From positions 124,001-188,000 of the forward strand of contig JAHRBI010000005.1 of NCBI GenBank assembly GCA_019084025.1: 64,000 bases of DNA, written 5' to 3'. Position numbers and translations under genes: made by a program. The notes below the pieces were generated by a model. It saw only the letters and a program-made list of their open reading frames with translations. It was not told the origin of the DNA and searched no databases. Every line of letters begins with the position of its first letter. The stretch's first letter is position 1. This DNA comes from Burkholderiaceae bacterium DAT-1 (GTDB taxonomy: Bacteria; Pseudomonadota; Gammaproteobacteria; Burkholderiales; Chitinimonadaceae). Below are positions 34,362 to 43,291 of this stretch, in pieces.

Positions 34362-35068
34362 ACGTCATCCGCACTCAAACTCGCAACGGTGATCGTTGCT
34401 TCACACAGTGGGTAGTCAGTCGTGTGTACATTTAACTTGTCCCAGTAAATTCGCAAGGGTGTGCGCTCAACCTGATCAAGCCACGCCACCAAATCCGCAA
34501 ACGTACCGCGTATGCGAACCTCGACGAGATGACGATAGACCTGCCCTGCCGCCTTGATGTTTGGAGCACGCGCATCGGGTACAGGCGCATTGCCCGCATC
34601 AAGGAGCGGGCGTACCGAGAGGGTTCGGACGCCTAATATTTCAATGCCCTTAGGTGTACCGACCAGGGTCGCCAATTGCTTAGACACACTTTCCCGTTCG
34701 CTGATAGCCGACTGCACTGTCTGGATGTGATTCACCAGGGCAGCGTTACTGGCGTGCATGTCCGTGATCTGTCTTAGCAAGGCCTCCATCGGGCCGGTAT
34801 GCGCCGACTGTTCGAGCATGTGTCTTTCCTCTTCCAGACGTATGCCCTCTTGCTCGATTAACCGAATCTGAACCTGCAGAAGCTCATGCTTTTTCCAGCC
34901 CGGTTCCAGTACGCTTCCCCACCAAAGTGCACTTCCGACAAGTACGGCAGTCAGTGTCAATATGATGCGTTCTCGACGCTTGAGGTTATCGAAGCGATCA
35001 GCAAAGCGACGCAAGTAGCGCATGCGAGCGCGCAGGGCGGAGTACAGGGCATGGCTGGAAAGCATCAT
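34346..35068 (-). CDS. mshJ: MSHA biogenesis protein MshJ (PilO-like)
   Basis: The 240-residue protein has a cytoplasmic basic N-terminus, one membrane span (ILTLTAVLVGSALWWGSVL, about 38-57), a periplasmic coiled coil (LLQVQIRLIEQEGIRLEEER) and a ferredoxin-like C-terminal domain (HLVEVRIRGTFADLVAWLDQ, a PilO landmark). It pairs with the PilN-like protein in the inner-membrane platform. It overlaps both neighbours. Confidence 0.88.
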   Translation of the reverse strand: MMLSSHALYSALRARMRYLRRFADRFDNLKRRERIILTLTAVLVGSALWWGSVLEPGWKKHELLQVQIRLIEQEGIRLEEERHMLEQSAHTGPMEALLRQITDMHASNAALVNHIQTVQSAISERESVSKQLATLVGTPKGIEILGVRTLSVRPLLDAGNAPVPDARAPNIKAAGQVYRHLVEVRIRGTFADLVAWLDQVERTPLRIYWDKLNVHTTDYPLCEATITVASLSADDVWLTL

Positions 35069-35673
35069 TTTCCTCCCTGCACAGGAGAACTCAGCTCGAA
35101 CTCGAATAGCGACTCGCCAGAGAGCGGCTCCTTAATCCGCTTCATATCGATACCCCCCAACTCAACGCCGCGAAGACTCTCTAAGGACTGCAGAGACTGT
35201 ACAAAGACAGGAATGCGATTTTGATCCAGTGCGCGCCCGCGAAACGCTGCCCGGTTGGATTCGAGCTGTATCTCTGTCAGCCAGACGCCGTCTACCTTAG
35301 CGACAGCCAATTGTTTGAGCGATGCGGAAAAGCCGCCCTTGGAGCCAGCGCCAAACCCGGATAGGGCACCATCAAGTGCGAGTAAACGGCGATGATCTGC
35401 CTCAAGTAGTGCCAGTTTGTTTTGCAGTTCGTGATCGCTTGGCACCTGTTTAGCACTGAGATTCATTTTGGCGACGGATTGCCGCAATGGATGCAGCGCC
35501 TGATCGGCTGCGCGGGCAGTCTGTCTGTCGGTTTCATTCTGGTAGAGCAAGGGTATGGTCAATACCAGCCAGAATGACATCACCCAAACCAATAAGCGGC
35601 CCAGTACGGAAAACGTAAAATCCGGATCGGGCGGAATCAGTGCCGGATCAGCCAGATTGATGTCGATCTTCAT
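35065..35673 (-). CDS. PilN-like MSHA biogenesis protein (MshI2 type)
   Basis: The 202-residue protein begins MKIDINLADPALIPP, the PilN/GspL-like cytoplasmic motif that docks on the PilM-like partner. A membrane span (VMSFWLVLTIPLLY, about 32-48) and a coiled coil (QNKLALLEADHRRL) follow, then a ferredoxin-like domain with FVQSLQSLESLRGVELG. It overlaps mshI and mshJ by 4 bases each, which fits strict stoichiometric translation. Whether to name it mshI2 depends on the scheme used. Confidence 0.82.
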   Translation of the reverse strand: MKIDINLADPALIPPDPDFTFSVLGRLLVWVMSFWLVLTIPLLYQNETDRQTARAADQALHPLRQSVAKMNLSAKQVPSDHELQNKLALLEADHRRLLALDGALSGFGAGSKGGFSASLKQLAVAKVDGVWLTEIQLESNRAAFRGRALDQNRIPVFVQSLQSLESLRGVELGGIDMKRIKEPLSGESLFEFELSSPVQGGK

Positions 35674-36626
35674 GCTGACTCCATTGATCGCATCGCCAGG
35701 CCGAGTGGCAGGAAAAAGGAGCCTTGCACATCAGGATCATCCGGAAACCGCAGCCCGCCGAGATCAAACAGACTCATCAGGTCAATCGATTTAACCGGGA
35801 TATACACCACATCACTCAGCAGTTGCTGCAGGATGTCACGATCACCGAACGGCGCTAGCCAGAGCGCGCTCAGGGTCACATGCCCCCATTGCCGATCAAG
35901 GACGTCGATCGACCGCTGCACCTCTAGCACCAGTCGTCCAAATGCACTGGCGCGATCTTCATCCCCATCTCTGACATCATCAAACCCAATGTCGATTTGC
36001 CGGGCAAATACCAGCGCATGATTCATGCTGACGGTAAACAGCGTATGTCGCGGATGCACAGAGAGCACGGCGACAGGCTTGCCCTCGCCTAGCATGCGCG
36101 CAATATTGCGTTGCGCCATTTCGGGTACGTCAATGACCACCACACGCGCATTAAGATTGGCGTATTGCGTCATATATCGCCGCAACACCATACTGTCTGC
36201 GGCGATGACAAACCCTAATTTTCCTTTCTCTCCCAACGCCTCCGAAGGCAGAGGCATAATGTCCAGAAAGGTATTCACTAGATCGGTGCGCAGCATATCC
36301 CGAACCTGCCAGCCGACTGCAGCATTCATTTCTTCCGCTTCTACATTGGGCAGATCAACCTGCAGAATCTGGTATTCGCCTGGCGACAGAATCGTGCGTA
36401 CATCTGCGCCCTTCATGCCCAAATCCTGTGTCCATGGCAGCAGATTGCCCGATTGAATCTCCAGCCGCTTGGCCAGTGTCACCTTGGGTGTATGGCGATT
36501 GCGTAATGAACTGCGCGCAATACGCGTAGCAAATATCTGCCCCCCCTGCGTGACCAGATTGATCATCTCACCAGGTTTGCGTCTAAACAGCCGGTCGGTC
36601 AGGGACTGATGTCCGGGCGATTGCAT
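35670..36626 (-). CDS. mshI: MSHA biogenesis protein MshI (PilM-like)
   Basis: ATG 36626 gives 318 residues; a TTG 9 codons upstream (36653) is possible, but the added residues do not fit the family. The protein resembles PilM/MshI of the actin-like ATPase fold: ILSPGEYQILQVDLPNVEAEE, AVGWQVRDMLR, VVVIDVPEMAQRNIARML, and ILDRQW-like FGRLVLEVQRSIDVLDRQWG. It would recruit the PilN-like protein to the cytoplasmic face. It is the first gene of the msh block; the promoter must lie in 36627-36844, where I see no strong -35/-10 pair. Confidence 0.85.
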   Translation of the reverse strand: MQSPGHQSLTDRLFRRKPGEMINLVTQGGQIFATRIARSSLRNRHTPKVTLAKRLEIQSGNLLPWTQDLGMKGADVRTILSPGEYQILQVDLPNVEAEEMNAAVGWQVRDMLRTDLVNTFLDIMPLPSEALGEKGKLGFVIAADSMVLRRYMTQYANLNARVVVIDVPEMAQRNIARMLGEGKPVAVLSVHPRHTLFTVSMNHALVFARQIDIGFDDVRDGDEDRASAFGRLVLEVQRSIDVLDRQWGHVTLSALWLAPFGDRDILQQLLSDVVYIPVKSIDLMSLFDLGGLRFPDDPDVQGSFFLPLGLAMRSMESA

Positions 36627-36844
36627 ACGCGTACGCTGCTCCAATAGAACCAACTTGAATCATAGACGCTGGTATTAAGGATGCAGTTTTAGCTAAGGGA
36701 ACAGTGGGTTAGGTGCGCAACGAAATGCAAGGAGACGGGACATGCTGCCCGCGGAGAAAAGTCAAGCAATAGGAATAAAAAGCGTACCGGAGACCAATCA
36801 GCCTTTCGTGGCAGGCGGCCTTCGGCCGCCCGCTCACATCAGGC

Positions 36845-38344
36845 TTACCGCAGGCGTACCAACGTAGATTTTAGCTCGGTGTATTTTTCCAGCGCGTGCA
36901 GCGATTTATCGCGGCCATTGCCAGACTGCTTGTAGCCACCAAATGGGAAGTTCATATCCCCCCCTTCCTCGTAGCAATTCACCCACACCGTGCCCGCACG
37001 TAAACGACGTGCCGCATCGTGAGCGGTGGCCAGATCAGACGTCCACACCGCTGCACCCAAGCCGTATTCACTATCGTTGGCGATGGCAATGGCTTCATCC
37101 AGCGTATCGAAAGTAATGACAGACAGCACTGGCCCGAAGATTTCCTCGGTGGCAATGCGCGCTTTTGGCGTATTCACCTCGAATATGGTCGGCTGCAGAT
37201 AGTAGCCGCCGGTTTCAGTCAATGTGCGTTCGCCACCGCACAGCAGACGTGCCTCGCCCTTGCCGGTTTCGACATAGGACAGCACGCGATCCAGCTGAAT
37301 CTTGTCGACAATGGCGCCCATCGACGTATTCGGATCAAGTGGATGCCCTGGCTTCCAGCCTGCTGCGGTCGCCACCAGCTTCTCGATAAATGCATCTTTG
37401 ATGGAACGATGCAGCAACAGACGCGAACCCGCAGTACACATCTCGCCCATATTGTAGAAAATTGCACCGGCGGCGGCGGCGACTGCACGATCCATGTCCG
37501 GACAATCCGGCAGCACGATATTGGCCGACTTTCCGCCCAATTCCAGCCACACGCGTTTCAGATTGGACTGACCGGCATACTGCATCAGCTGCTTACCCAC
37601 AGCGGTCGAACCGGTGAACGCCAGACAATCGACATCCATATGTAACGCCAGCGCCTTGCCGGTATCACCAAACCCCGGCAGCACATTGAATACGCCCGCA
37701 GGCACGCCCGCCTGCAGCGCCAGTTGCGCCACTCGGATGGCGGTCAGCGGCGACTTTTCCGAAGGTTTCAGGATCACACTATTGCCCGCAGCCAGTGCCG
37801 GCGCAAACTTCCACGAAGCCATCAGCAGCGGGAAGTTCCACGGCACCACCGCTGCGACCACGCCGATTGGCTCGCGTGTTACCAGACCCAGCATATGGTG
37901 ATCGGCAGGCGCCACTTCGCCCCCCACCTTGTCGATGGCCTCGGCGAACCACTGCACACAGTAGGCCGCAGCCGGAATATCCACGGCCATGGTGTCGCCA
38001 ATCGGTTTGCCCGCATCAAGTGTTTCCAGCAGCGCCAGTTCTTCGGTATGTTCACGGATCAGCGCCGCCCAGCGCAGCAACACCTCCTTGCGCTTGCGCG
38101 GGTTCATGCCCGACCATTCGCCGCGATTGAAACTGGCGCGCGCTACAGCAACGGCACGATCAACGTCAGACTCACTGCATCGAGCCACTTTAGCCAGAAC
38201 CTGACCATCAATCGGACTGATGCAGTCGAATGTCTCACTGCTCAGGGCGTCCGTCATTTCTCCATTGACCAGCGCCCGGCCATCAATGGTCAGCTTGCTG
38301 GCAGCGGCTTGCCAGTCGGACAGGGTACGTTGCTGCTTGCTCAT
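36845..38344 (-). CDS. puuC: Aldehyde dehydrogenase, gamma-glutamyl-aminobutyraldehyde type
   Basis: This 499-residue NAD(P)-dependent aldehyde dehydrogenase has N170 in PWNFPLL, the base E268 in LELGGKSA, the catalytic C303 in GEMCTAGSR and the dinucleotide motif FTGSTAVGK. Similarity to PuuC/AldA-type enzymes and the nearby puuA and aminotransferase genes point to oxidation of gamma-glutamyl-gamma-aminobutyraldehyde or 4-aminobutanal, two steps of putrescine breakdown. ATG 38344 has GGAGA 7 bases upstream; a longer frame exists but lacks support. It is divergent from the aminotransferase gene, with 209 bases between them. Confidence 0.85.
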   Translation of the reverse strand: MSKQQRTLSDWQAAASKLTIDGRALVNGEMTDALSSETFDCISPIDGQVLAKVARCSESDVDRAVAVARASFNRGEWSGMNPRKRKEVLLRWAALIREHTEELALLETLDAGKPIGDTMAVDIPAAAYCVQWFAEAIDKVGGEVAPADHHMLGLVTREPIGVVAAVVPWNFPLLMASWKFAPALAAGNSVILKPSEKSPLTAIRVAQLALQAGVPAGVFNVLPGFGDTGKALALHMDVDCLAFTGSTAVGKQLMQYAGQSNLKRVWLELGGKSANIVLPDCPDMDRAVAAAAGAIFYNMGEMCTAGSRLLLHRSIKDAFIEKLVATAAGWKPGHPLDPNTSMGAIVDKIQLDRVLSYVETGKGEARLLCGGERTLTETGGYYLQPTIFEVNTPKARIATEEIFGPVLSVITFDTLDEAIAIANDSEYGLGAAVWTSDLATAHDAARRLRAGTVWVNCYEEGGDMNFPFGGYKQSGNGRDKSLHALEKYTELKSTLVRLR

Positions 38345-38553
38345 CTTGTCGTCTCCACAGGGTGCAGATCCGCCGATTATGGCGGACATGCGTCGGGTCA
38401 TTCTAATAACGATACCACGCCACATACCCGAATGTGTCGATTATATTGAACAATTGGTTGATTTAATATTCACCCACAGCAAGCCATCTATTTCGCCATC
38501 TTGCTTACGTGGCACACTAAGCGTATTGCCTGACTTTCCTGAAGCCGCTGATC

Positions 38554-39891
38554 ATGGATGCCAAAACCTACGCCCATATGCCCGATTTGGATGCCTTATG
38601 GATGCCCTTTACAGCCAATCGCCAGTTCAAGGCCGCCCCCCGCATGCTGGTGTCAGCCGAGGGTATGTATTTTAAAGACGACCGGGGACGGCAGATTCTC
38701 GATGGCACGGCGGGTCTGTGGTGCGTGAATGCCGGGCACAATCGCAAGCCGATTGTGGAGGCCATTCAGCGGCAAGCCGCGACGCTGGATTACGCCCCGC
38801 CCTTCCAGATGGGACATCCGGAAATGTTCATGGCGGCAAATGCACTGGCTGACATCGCACCAACAGGCCTGGATCGGGTGTTCTTCACCAACTCCGGCTC
38901 GGAATCAGTCGATACCGCACTCAAGATTGCACTGGCATGGCATCGCGTTCGCGGCGATGTCCATCGTACCAAACTGATAGGCCGCGAGCGGGGCTATCAT
39001 GGCGTCAACTTTGGCGGCATTTCCGTCGGTGGCATTGCTGGTAACCGCAAACTATTCGGAACCGGACTGCCCGGCACCGATCATATTGGTCATACCCATA
39101 CACCCGCACAGAATGCATTCTCGCGCGGCGAACCAGAGCACAATGGCGTTGCCATGGCCAATGCCATTGAATCGCGATTACTGGCACTTCACGACCCAGC
39201 CACTATCGCTGCGATTATCGTCGAGCCAGTGGCTGGCTCGACAGGTGTCCTGATTCCACCCAAGGGTTATCTACAGCGATTGCGGGAAATCTGTACGAAA
39301 TACGGCATCCTGCTGATCTTTGACGAAGTCATCACCGGATTCGGCCGAACGGGTAGCGCATGGGGCGCGACACGTTTTGATGTCACACCGGACATCCTGA
39401 CATGCGCCAAAGGTCTGACCAACGGTGCGGCGCCAATGGGGGCGGTGCTGGTGCGACGCGACATCCACGATGCCTTTATGTCTGCCGCCGCAGAAGGAGT
39501 AATCGAACTGCCGCATGGCTATACCTACTCCGGCCATCCACTTGCCGCGGCGGCAGCAACTGCAACCATTTCGCTGTATCGGGATGAGCAGCTATTTAAA
39601 CGCGCGGCCGAGATGGCGCCTTATTGGGAAAGTGCAGCACACGGGTTAGCAGATTCACGCCACGTGAAGGACATCCGCAATATCGGACTAGTGGCAGGAA
39701 TCGAACTGGAACCCATGCCCGGTGCACCTGGAAAGCGCGCATTCGCCACGTTCCTCAAGGCATGGGACGCCGGGATCCTTATTCGAGTCACTGGCGATAC
39801 GATTGCACTCTCTCCCCCGCTCATCATTGATCAGGGGCAGATCAACCGGATTTTCGACACCTTGCGCAGTATCTTGCAGTCGCTGGATTAA
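38554..39891 (+). CDS. Omega-amino acid/polyamine:pyruvate aminotransferase, class III
   Basis: The 445-residue enzyme is a pyridoxal-phosphate class III aminotransferase. K286 in TCAKGLTNG binds the cofactor, D257 in LIFDEVITGFGRTG contacts the pyridine nitrogen, and SGSESVDTALKIA holds the phosphate. The opening LWMPFTANRQFK matches beta-alanine/omega-amino acid:pyruvate transaminases and SpuC-type putrescine transaminases. In this context it probably moves the amino group of putrescine, gamma-aminobutyrate or beta-alanine to pyruvate. There is no good ribosome site. The puuA leader begins about 225 bases after its stop. Confidence 0.88.
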   Translation: MDAKTYAHMPDLDALWMPFTANRQFKAAPRMLVSAEGMYFKDDRGRQILDGTAGLWCVNAGHNRKPIVEAIQRQAATLDYAPPFQMGHPEMFMAANALADIAPTGLDRVFFTNSGSESVDTALKIALAWHRVRGDVHRTKLIGRERGYHGVNFGGISVGGIAGNRKLFGTGLPGTDHIGHTHTPAQNAFSRGEPEHNGVAMANAIESRLLALHDPATIAAIIVEPVAGSTGVLIPPKGYLQRLREICTKYGILLIFDEVITGFGRTGSAWGATRFDVTPDILTCAKGLTNGAAPMGAVLVRRDIHDAFMSAAAEGVIELPHGYTYSGHPLAAAAATATISLYRDEQLFKRAAEMAPYWESAAHGLADSRHVKDIRNIGLVAGIELEPMPGAPGKRAFATFLKAWDAGILIRVTGDTIALSPPLIIDQGQINRIFDTLRSILQSLD

Positions 39892-40116
39892 TTCGATTTA
39901 TTAAACGATCCGTTCAATATCATCAACACCTCATCCTTCGGCACACGAGCCACCGCAAAATCGAATGATGATGCGTGGCTCTTATCCGCCACCCGCCCGC
40001 CTTGCGCGGCATCCGTACAACATTACCTTGTTTAGTATATTGAACAGAAGTAGACTGAACTTGGGGCGCTACGCTGCTCAGTGATGCGCGCGTCCCACAT
40101 TTGTACGAGTAAGGGA

Positions 40117-40207
40117 GTCTTCAAAAGCCGTCACAGCTCGCGGTTTCCTTGTGACAGGTTTCTGAAGACACCTCATTTCGGTCAGTACCAACCGGTATTA
40201 AATGAGG
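40117..40207 (+). promoter_or_regulatory. Two-hairpin leader that can hide the puuA ribosome site
   Basis: GTCTTCA (40117-40123) pairs with TGAAGAC (40163-40169), enclosing GTCACA/TGTGAC. Right after, CCTCATTT (40171-40178) pairs with AAATGAGG (40200-40207), with CGGT/ACCG inside. The GAGG in the second stem's 3' arm is the ribosome site for ATG 40214. The stems are perfect over 6-8 bases each. This is what a translational switch or RNA-bound repressor site looks like; no known riboswitch class was recognised. From 39892 to 40116 I see no gene. Confidence 0.55.
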
Positions 40208-40213
40208 CATGTC

Positions 40214-41542
40214 ATGACGTATATATTGAACTGGTTACAAGAGCATCGCATTACCGAAGTTGAATGTGTCACTGCTGATTTCACCGGCATTGCGCGCGGC
40301 AAAATTGTCCCGAAGGAAAAATTCAGCGCCGAAGAAGGGATGCGCCTGCCCGAAGTGGTGCTGCTACAAACCGTCACCGGTGAATACGCCGAAGGTATTG
40401 TGCCCGCAACCGACCCGGACATGGTGCTGATTCCCGACCCCGATACCATCCGCCTTGTCCCGTGGGCCAAAGATCCGGTCGCGCAGGTTATCCACGATTG
40501 TTTCCGTTTTGATGGCAGCCCGGTTGAATTCTCGCCGCGCTATGTGCTGCGTCGCGTACTGAAATTATTCGAAGAGATGGGATTCGATCCGGTGGTAGCC
40601 CCGGAAATGGAATTCTACATCGTCGATATCAATCGTGATCCCAATGTCCCGTTGCATCCGCCCATTGGTCGTACCGGTCGAGCCGAAACCGGCCGGAAGG
40701 CTTACTCGATCGATGCGGTCAACGAATACGACGACATGTTCGAGGACATCTACGACTATTGCGACGCGCAGGGTCTGGCCATTGATACCCTGATCCATGA
40801 AGTGGGTGCCTGCCAGATGGAAATCAATTTCCTGCATGGCAATGCGCTTGATCTGGCCGATCAGGTGTTTCTATTCAAGCGCACCGTGCGCGAGGCCGCC
40901 ATCCGCCACAATATGTATGCCACCTTTATGGCCAAGCCGATGGAGAACGAACCCGGCTCTGCCATGCATATTCATATGAGCCTGCTGTCGCGCGAAACCG
41001 GTAAAAACGTCTTTTCGAATGAGGATGGCTCACCATCCGACATGTTCCTGCATGCCATTGGCGGCATGCAGAAATATTTCCCGCAAGCCATCTCGCTCTT
41101 TGCGCCATTTGTGAATAGCTACCGGCGTCTCACTAAATACTGGGCGGCTCCGATCAATGTGCAATGGGGCTACGACAATCGTACCTGCGGCATTCGCGTG
41201 CCGCATTCGTCCCCGTCGGCGCGCCGTATTGAAAATCGTCTGCCCGGCGTCGATTCGAATCCCTACCTGACGCTGGCCACGACACTCGCTTGCGCCTATC
41301 TCGGCATCCGCGACAAGATCAAGCCGACCGAACCGCTAACTGGCGACGCGTACAACCTGCCGTTTGCTTTCCCGCGCAGCCTCGATGACGCAGTGGAAAC
41401 ACTCGCAGCCTCAAAGGAGCTAGCCGAGGTGCTGGGTGAAACCTTTGTGCGCGCCTATTGTCTGGTGAAGGAAGCGGAATACATCGAATACTCCCGCCTG
41501 GTCACGCCGTGGGAACGGAAGCATTTGCTGCTGCACGTCTGA
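40214..41542 (+). CDS. puuA: Gamma-glutamylputrescine synthetase-like (glutamine synthetase family)
   Basis: This 442-residue protein has the glutamine synthetase core: VECVTADFTGIARGKIV (N-terminal), EMEFYIVD, EVGACQMEINF, PGSAMHIHMS (metal and ammonia site), NSYRRL and NRTCGIRVP (ATP site), and RIENRLPG. It lacks the adenylylation loop tyrosine of GlnA and starts like PuuA. PuuA joins glutamate to putrescine with ATP at the first step of the Puu pathway. The neighbouring aldehyde dehydrogenase and aminotransferase fit; puuB and puuD are not in the window. ATG 40214 has GAGG 6 bases before it, inside a predicted stem. The stop is followed at 41571 by a terminator. Confidence 0.88.
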   Translation: MTYILNWLQEHRITEVECVTADFTGIARGKIVPKEKFSAEEGMRLPEVVLLQTVTGEYAEGIVPATDPDMVLIPDPDTIRLVPWAKDPVAQVIHDCFRFDGSPVEFSPRYVLRRVLKLFEEMGFDPVVAPEMEFYIVDINRDPNVPLHPPIGRTGRAETGRKAYSIDAVNEYDDMFEDIYDYCDAQGLAIDTLIHEVGACQMEINFLHGNALDLADQVFLFKRTVREAAIRHNMYATFMAKPMENEPGSAMHIHMSLLSRETGKNVFSNEDGSPSDMFLHAIGGMQKYFPQAISLFAPFVNSYRRLTKYWAAPINVQWGYDNRTCGIRVPHSSPSARRIENRLPGVDSNPYLTLATTLACAYLGIRDKIKPTEPLTGDAYNLPFAFPRSLDDAVETLAASKELAEVLGETFVRAYCLVKEAEYIEYSRLVTPWERKHLLLHV

Positions 41543-41570
41543 TGAACGCTCACTCCCGAGCACGTGACAA

Positions 41571-41593
41571 CGCCCGGCAAGCCGGGCGTTTTT
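41571..41593 (+). terminator. Rho-independent terminator of puuA
   Basis: CGCCCGGC, a 2-base AA loop and GCCGGGCG form an 8-base GC-rich stem followed by TTTTT. It lies 29 bases after the puuA stop and 22 bases from the convergent PstS-like gene end. Confidence 0.9.
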
Positions 41594-41614
41594 CATGGTG
41601 ATTTGCAGCTTCGC

Positions 41615-42031
41615 TTATTCCGAGAAGACCACTTTCACCGAACTATCAACCGCCGATTTTTCGATGTAGCTGATCGTATTCGGATTGGACGAAAGCAGCT
41701 TTTTGATTTCGCCCGAGCCAGCAATTTCCTTAGGTGGCTGTCCACGACCCGTAAAAATCACCTTGGACCAGTAGGCCTTGATCTGAATCGAGGATTTGCC
41801 GAGCACCTTGGCGCTAAAATCCTCGCGGATAGGCGATCCATCTTGCTGATCTATCGGAATGGCAGGCGTCCCATTGGGGAAGTTACCTGTTTTTCCCAGG
41901 AAAATCTGCGATACCTGCTCGCCTGTCAGTTTGTCGATAGCGGCCTTGGAGCCTACCACTACCACAAAATCACCTGCCAGGCAGACCGGCGCCAATACTG
42001 CAATTAGAAGTGTCATCAGGGACTTTTTCAT
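41615..42031 (-). CDS. Small PstS-like periplasmic protein, module copy 1
   Basis: The 138-residue protein has a signal peptide ending CLA-GDF and the PstS-like pattern of small phosphate-binding-like proteins: VVVVGSKAAIDKLTGEQVSQIFLGK, FSAKVLGKSS, YWSKVIFTGRGQPPKEI and ISYIEKSAVDSSVKVV. Full PstS has about 300 residues, so this is a half-size form. It lies 10 bases after a porin gene on the same strand. A paralogue follows another porin at 52728, with the same gene order and spacing. The ligand is not shown by the sequence. Confidence 0.8.
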   Translation of the reverse strand: MKKSLMTLLIAVLAPVCLAGDFVVVVGSKAAIDKLTGEQVSQIFLGKTGNFPNGTPAIPIDQQDGSPIREDFSAKVLGKSSIQIKAYWSKVIFTGRGQPPKEIAGSGEIKKLLSSNPNTISYIEKSAVDSSVKVVFSE

Positions 42032-42041
42032 GTTGGTCTCC

Positions 42042-43196
42042 TTAGAACACTACGTTCCACGACATGGATAACATATTCGCATTACCGGTGAATCCATATT
42101 GCGAACGATCGTCGAGATGATCATATTGCAGCTTCAACGCTTGACCCTTGCGGAAATCCCACCGTGCTGTTGCCGATGTGGTGACATGAATTTCCGATAC
42201 GTCATTGGCAAAGCGCTCCTTGAAACGGGACCAGCTCACATACCCGCTCCACTCGGGAGTAAAGTGATAGCCTGCAGAAAACAGATAGGACATGTAATTG
42301 TCCTTAACACTCGGGCGGGTAAAGTAATTCGCTTCACTTCGCCAGATGAATGAATCTGTATCTACATTAAAGGCCAGGCCATAAAAGCTCTGAGCCACGT
42401 TATTCACTTTTAACTCGGTCACCCCGCCAAATGTCGCATAGCGTTCAACGGTGTTGTGCATGGTGATGGCTCGGAAATCGTAAACGTCGTTACTGATATC
42501 CAGATAGCCGCCGACAATGTTCTTCCACTTTTCGTCGATGGTTTTACCGTAATAAATCAGGCCCAGCTCACGGTTATCCGTGTCGTGCTGTTCACCCGCC
42601 CAGACATTACCGGTAATGGCCCAGTCACCCATCACATCCTTGTACATGGCATTCACGCCATTGTAGGAATACACCTGCCAGCCATACAGGTCGGCGGAAG
42701 GACGCACCCACGGGTAGGCGTAGCCCACATACATGTAGTCGGAATAGTTATAGATGGGAAGACGCTTGTGACCGGCCTGAACAGTCCAGTGACCGTTCAA
42801 TTCATAGCCCAGATACGCCCAGTCGATATCACCCTTGTAACCATTTGCTCCACGCGCCACCATCTGCACGGTCGCGGTCAATTGCGGGTCGACTTTGAAC
42901 TGAGCTTGTAGGCCAAATGAACTTTCCGGGGAGAATGTCCATTCATGGTACTGATACATCCCCGCATATTCAAAGTTACCGACAAAACACGGGCACTGAT
43001 ATTTCACAGCGCCATTGTCCGAATTGGGCTGGTATGTAAAGGGCGCTTCCGTCCCTGCAGGATACTGATCGGTGGCACTGCCACCCATCACCCGACCAGC
43101 AGTGACATTGGCAAAGCCGCTGATCGTGGTTTCCAGCGCCCATGCGGGTGCTAGGCCGGCAAGCGCCAGCAGACACAGAACAACACGTGGTTTCAT
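42042..43196 (-). CDS. Porin-like outer-membrane protein, module copy 1
   Basis: ATG 43196 (GAGG, 5 bases upstream) starts MKPRVVLCLLALAGLAPAWA, a signal peptide. The mature part alternates hydrophobic and polar residues over about 365 residues and ends in WNVVF, a C-terminal Phe typical of beta-barrel proteins. Internal features are a double cysteine in KYQCPCFVG and aromatic-rich strands. It is probably a diffusion porin of the phosphate/anion or general type. The PstS-like gene follows 10 bases later, matching the 51493/52728 pair. Confidence 0.75.
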   Translation of the reverse strand: MKPRVVLCLLALAGLAPAWALETTISGFANVTAGRVMGGSATDQYPAGTEAPFTYQPNSDNGAVKYQCPCFVGNFEYAGMYQYHEWTFSPESSFGLQAQFKVDPQLTATVQMVARGANGYKGDIDWAYLGYELNGHWTVQAGHKRLPIYNYSDYMYVGYAYPWVRPSADLYGWQVYSYNGVNAMYKDVMGDWAITGNVWAGEQHDTDNRELGLIYYGKTIDEKWKNIVGGYLDISNDVYDFRAITMHNTVERYATFGGVTELKVNNVAQSFYGLAFNVDTDSFIWRSEANYFTRPSVKDNYMSYLFSAGYHFTPEWSGYVSWSRFKERFANDVSEIHVTTSATARWDFRKGQALKLQYDHLDDRSQYGFTGNANMLSMSWNVVF

Positions 43197-43291
43197 GCTC
43201 ACCTCACACCGGAAGTATCACAAAATCGTGACTGATGGTGTGGGTATAGCCTACATGTCTGAAAAGAAAAGAAGTGGTATCAGATTTTCGA

